Part shown: piece after piece, positions 42,046-43,300 of the stretch | Layout of the letters: the number at the start of each line of letters is the position of its first letter | Numbering within the stretch: the stretch's first letter is position 1 | DNA from: Prevotella sp. | Lineage (GTDB): Bacteria; Bacteroidota; Bacteroidia; Bacteroidales; Bacteroidaceae | Reading direction: 5' to 3' | Length of the DNA: 43,300 nucleotides | Assembly (NCBI GenBank): GCA_017934525.1 | Contig: JAGBJJ010000063.1 | Location: 1-43,300 of the forward strand | Program-made: the position numbers and the translations under genes | The notes under the pieces: model-generated | Told to the model about the DNA's origin: nothing | The model's database searches: none | The model's input: the letters and a program-made list of their open reading frames with translations, nothing else

Positions 42046-43068
42046 ATGCAACAACCTGTCATACAACCCATCGCCAAGGAACTGCTGAAAGCCGAGCTGA
42101 CACCCGACCGACAGTTGCGCATGACGAACAAAAGCAACAACGAGATCTATGTCATCACTGCCCACGAAGCACCCAACGTGATGAAAGAGATAGGACGACT
42201 GCGCGAGATTGCATTCCGCGAAGCCGGCGGAGGTACTGGCAAAGAAACCGACATCGACGAGTTTGACACCGGCAACAACTGCTACAAACAGCTTATTGTG
42301 TGGAATCCCGAAGCTGAGGAGATTATCGGGGGCTATCGCTATCTGGAGGGCACGAAGTGGAAGATGGGCGCCGACGGGCAGCCCAAACTGGCCACCAGCC
42401 ATATGTTCCACTTCAGCGAGAAATTCATTCGCGAATATATGCCCTATACCGTCGAGCTCGGGCGCTCGTTTGTTGCGCTGCCCTACCAGTCGAGCCGCAT
42501 GGGAGCCAAGAGCCTCTTTGCACTCGACAACCTATGGGATGGACTCGGAGCGCTCACCGTGGTCATGCCAAACGTGCGCTACTTCTTTGGCAAGATGACC
42601 ATGTACCCCAGCTACATACGCAAGGGGCGCGACATGATTCTTTACTTTCTAAAAAAGTATTTCAACGACAAAGAGAGGCTGGTTATACCGATGAAACCGC
42701 TGAAAATTGAAGCCGATGAGCAGGAACTGGCCAACTTGTTTTGTGAAAATAATTTCAAAGGCGACTACCGCATACTCAACCACGAGATACGTGCCTTGGG
42801 CTACAACATCCCCCCACTGGTGAATGCCTATATGAGCCTGTCGCCGACGATGAAGCTCTTCGGCACAGCTATCAACTACGGCTTCGGCGATGTCGAGGAG
42901 ACGGGCATCCTGATTGCCGTCGACGAGATATTAGAGGAGAAGCGCGTACGCCACATCGACTCGTTTATCAAAGAGCACCCCGAGGCTCTGCGCATCACCA
43001 GCGGAGCCAACAAGGTGATTTACCGCGACAGGCAGTCATCGCCCAGTGACGACAACGCGCTGGAGTAA
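42046..43068 (+). CDS. GNAT-type N-acyltransferase (GlsB/OlsB-like)
   Basis: A 340-residue protein of the hemolysin/OlsB acyltransferase type. The N-terminal half has the GNAT core: MKEIGRLREIAFREAGGGTG, DIDEFDTGNNCYKQLIVW, and IIGGYRYLEGTKW. YTVELGRSFVALPYQSS follows, then a helical region ending in the acyltransferase-like C-terminus. In Bacteroides the homologue GlsB attaches 3-hydroxy fatty acid to the amino group of glycine. It follows the GlsA-like gene by 34 bp. ATG 42019 upstream is in frame, but between the two lies a run of eight C and a non-conserved stretch; family length favours 42046. Confidence 0.8.
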   Translation: MQQPVIQPIAKELLKAELTPDRQLRMTNKSNNEIYVITAHEAPNVMKEIGRLREIAFREAGGGTGKETDIDEFDTGNNCYKQLIVWNPEAEEIIGGYRYLEGTKWKMGADGQPKLATSHMFHFSEKFIREYMPYTVELGRSFVALPYQSSRMGAKSLFALDNLWDGLGALTVVMPNVRYFFGKMTMYPSYIRKGRDMILYFLKKYFNDKERLVIPMKPLKIEADEQELANLFCENNFKGDYRILNHEIRALGYNIPPLVNAYMSLSPTMKLFGTAINYGFGDVEETGILIAVDEILEEKRVRHIDSFIKEHPEALRITSGANKVIYRDRQSSPSDDNALE

Positions 43069-43110
43069 AAACATACCAGCGCTCGTTTTTCCCCATTTCA
43101 TCGACATTTT

Positions 43111-43154
43111 CATCCGTCAGCTGCCAATAGGGCCGGTTGGCGGATGTTCTTTTG
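43111..43154 (+). terminator. Probable terminator after the acyltransferase operon
   Basis: CATCC (43111-43115) pairs with GGATG (43142-43146), and GCCAA (43123-43127) with TTGGC (43137-43141), leaving a bulge. TTCTTTT follows. The bulge makes it weaker than the other terminators here. Confidence 0.5.
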
Positions 43155-43171
43155 GCCTACCTAAGTTCAAT

Positions 43172-43300
43172 ATAGAAGTGCAAAATCCGTAGTGTGGCGT
43201 AAGCCTTAAAACCATGAAAAACACTGCGGAGGTTTGCCTTAGCGGCAGGAGGCGCAAAGCCTCCTGAGAGCGGACCTGAGGAAGAGAATCCGACAAGCAA
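43172..43300 (+). other. Structured non-coding sequence at right edge, possibly group II intron 5' end
   Basis: No reading frame is convincing. The sequence GTGTGGCGTAAGCC (43193 on) resembles the GTGYG start of group II introns. It is followed by a perfect hairpin AGGAGGC-GCAAA-GCCTCCT (43247-43265) and the CGGA/TCCG pairing at 43271-43292. These fit a folded RNA such as intron domain I, but the window ends before a maturase frame or domain V could appear. Another structured RNA is equally possible. Confidence 0.3.

Overview
The window looks like chromosomal DNA of a Bacteroidales bacterium, most likely Prevotellaceae. The basis is protein family content, the order of the cell-division genes, and repeated use of the Bacteroidetes sigma-ABfr promoter (a TTG near -33 and TAnnTTTG near -7) in front of genes and tRNAs. 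Classical Shine-Dalgarno sequences are mostly absent. Most of the window is ordinary core genome and most genes lie on the minus strand.

Left edge (1-1140): a truncated excisionase-like helix-turn-helix gene with a short array of 10-bp iterons upstream of it, probably the end of a mobile element, beside a divergent tRNA-Phe / tRNA-Pro pair. Region 1.2-10 kb: a Na/Pi cotransporter, a helix-hairpin-helix protein translationally coupled to an SNF-type Na+ symporter, a VanZ-like membrane protein, a CYTH protein with a 50-residue membrane protein upstream, release factor 2 (prfB, no programmed frameshift), a collapsed four-helix-bundle (23S rRNA IVS family) gene between inverted repeats, and a long-chain acyl-CoA ligase.

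Region 10-14.7 kb (minus): an operon of dut, a TPR protein, a DUF4292 lipoprotein and an EnvC-like murein hydrolase activator, joined by 4-bp ATGA overlaps. Region 14.8-20.6 kb (minus): a complete RND efflux operon (adaptor, pump, outer-membrane channel). An AraC regulator is divergent to it, followed closely by a dGTPase gene. Then come rpsT, tRNA-Glu and recO.

Region 24.7-40.7 kb (minus): a complete dcw cluster in transcription order mraZ, rsmH, ftsL-like, ftsI, murE, mraY, murD, ftsW, murG, murC, ftsQ, ftsA, ftsZ. It covers lipid II synthesis and the core divisome. It starts at a promoter overlaid by three 10-bp-spaced GTGGRG boxes that fit an autoregulatory MraZ operator, and ends at a hairpin terminator. 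Right edge: a two-gene plus-strand operon resembling the glycine-lipid acyltransferases glsA-glsB, then a structured non-coding sequence that runs off the window.

I found no defence locus, CRISPR array or clear novel multigene system. The signals that routine annotation would miss are small: the deleted IVS-family gene inside terminal inverted repeats (7722-8035), a palindromic GC-rich repeat family that has entered the efflux channel reading frame (15333-15457) with a relative between murD and mraY, the iterons at the left edge, the MraZ boxes, and the folded RNA-like sequence at the right edge.
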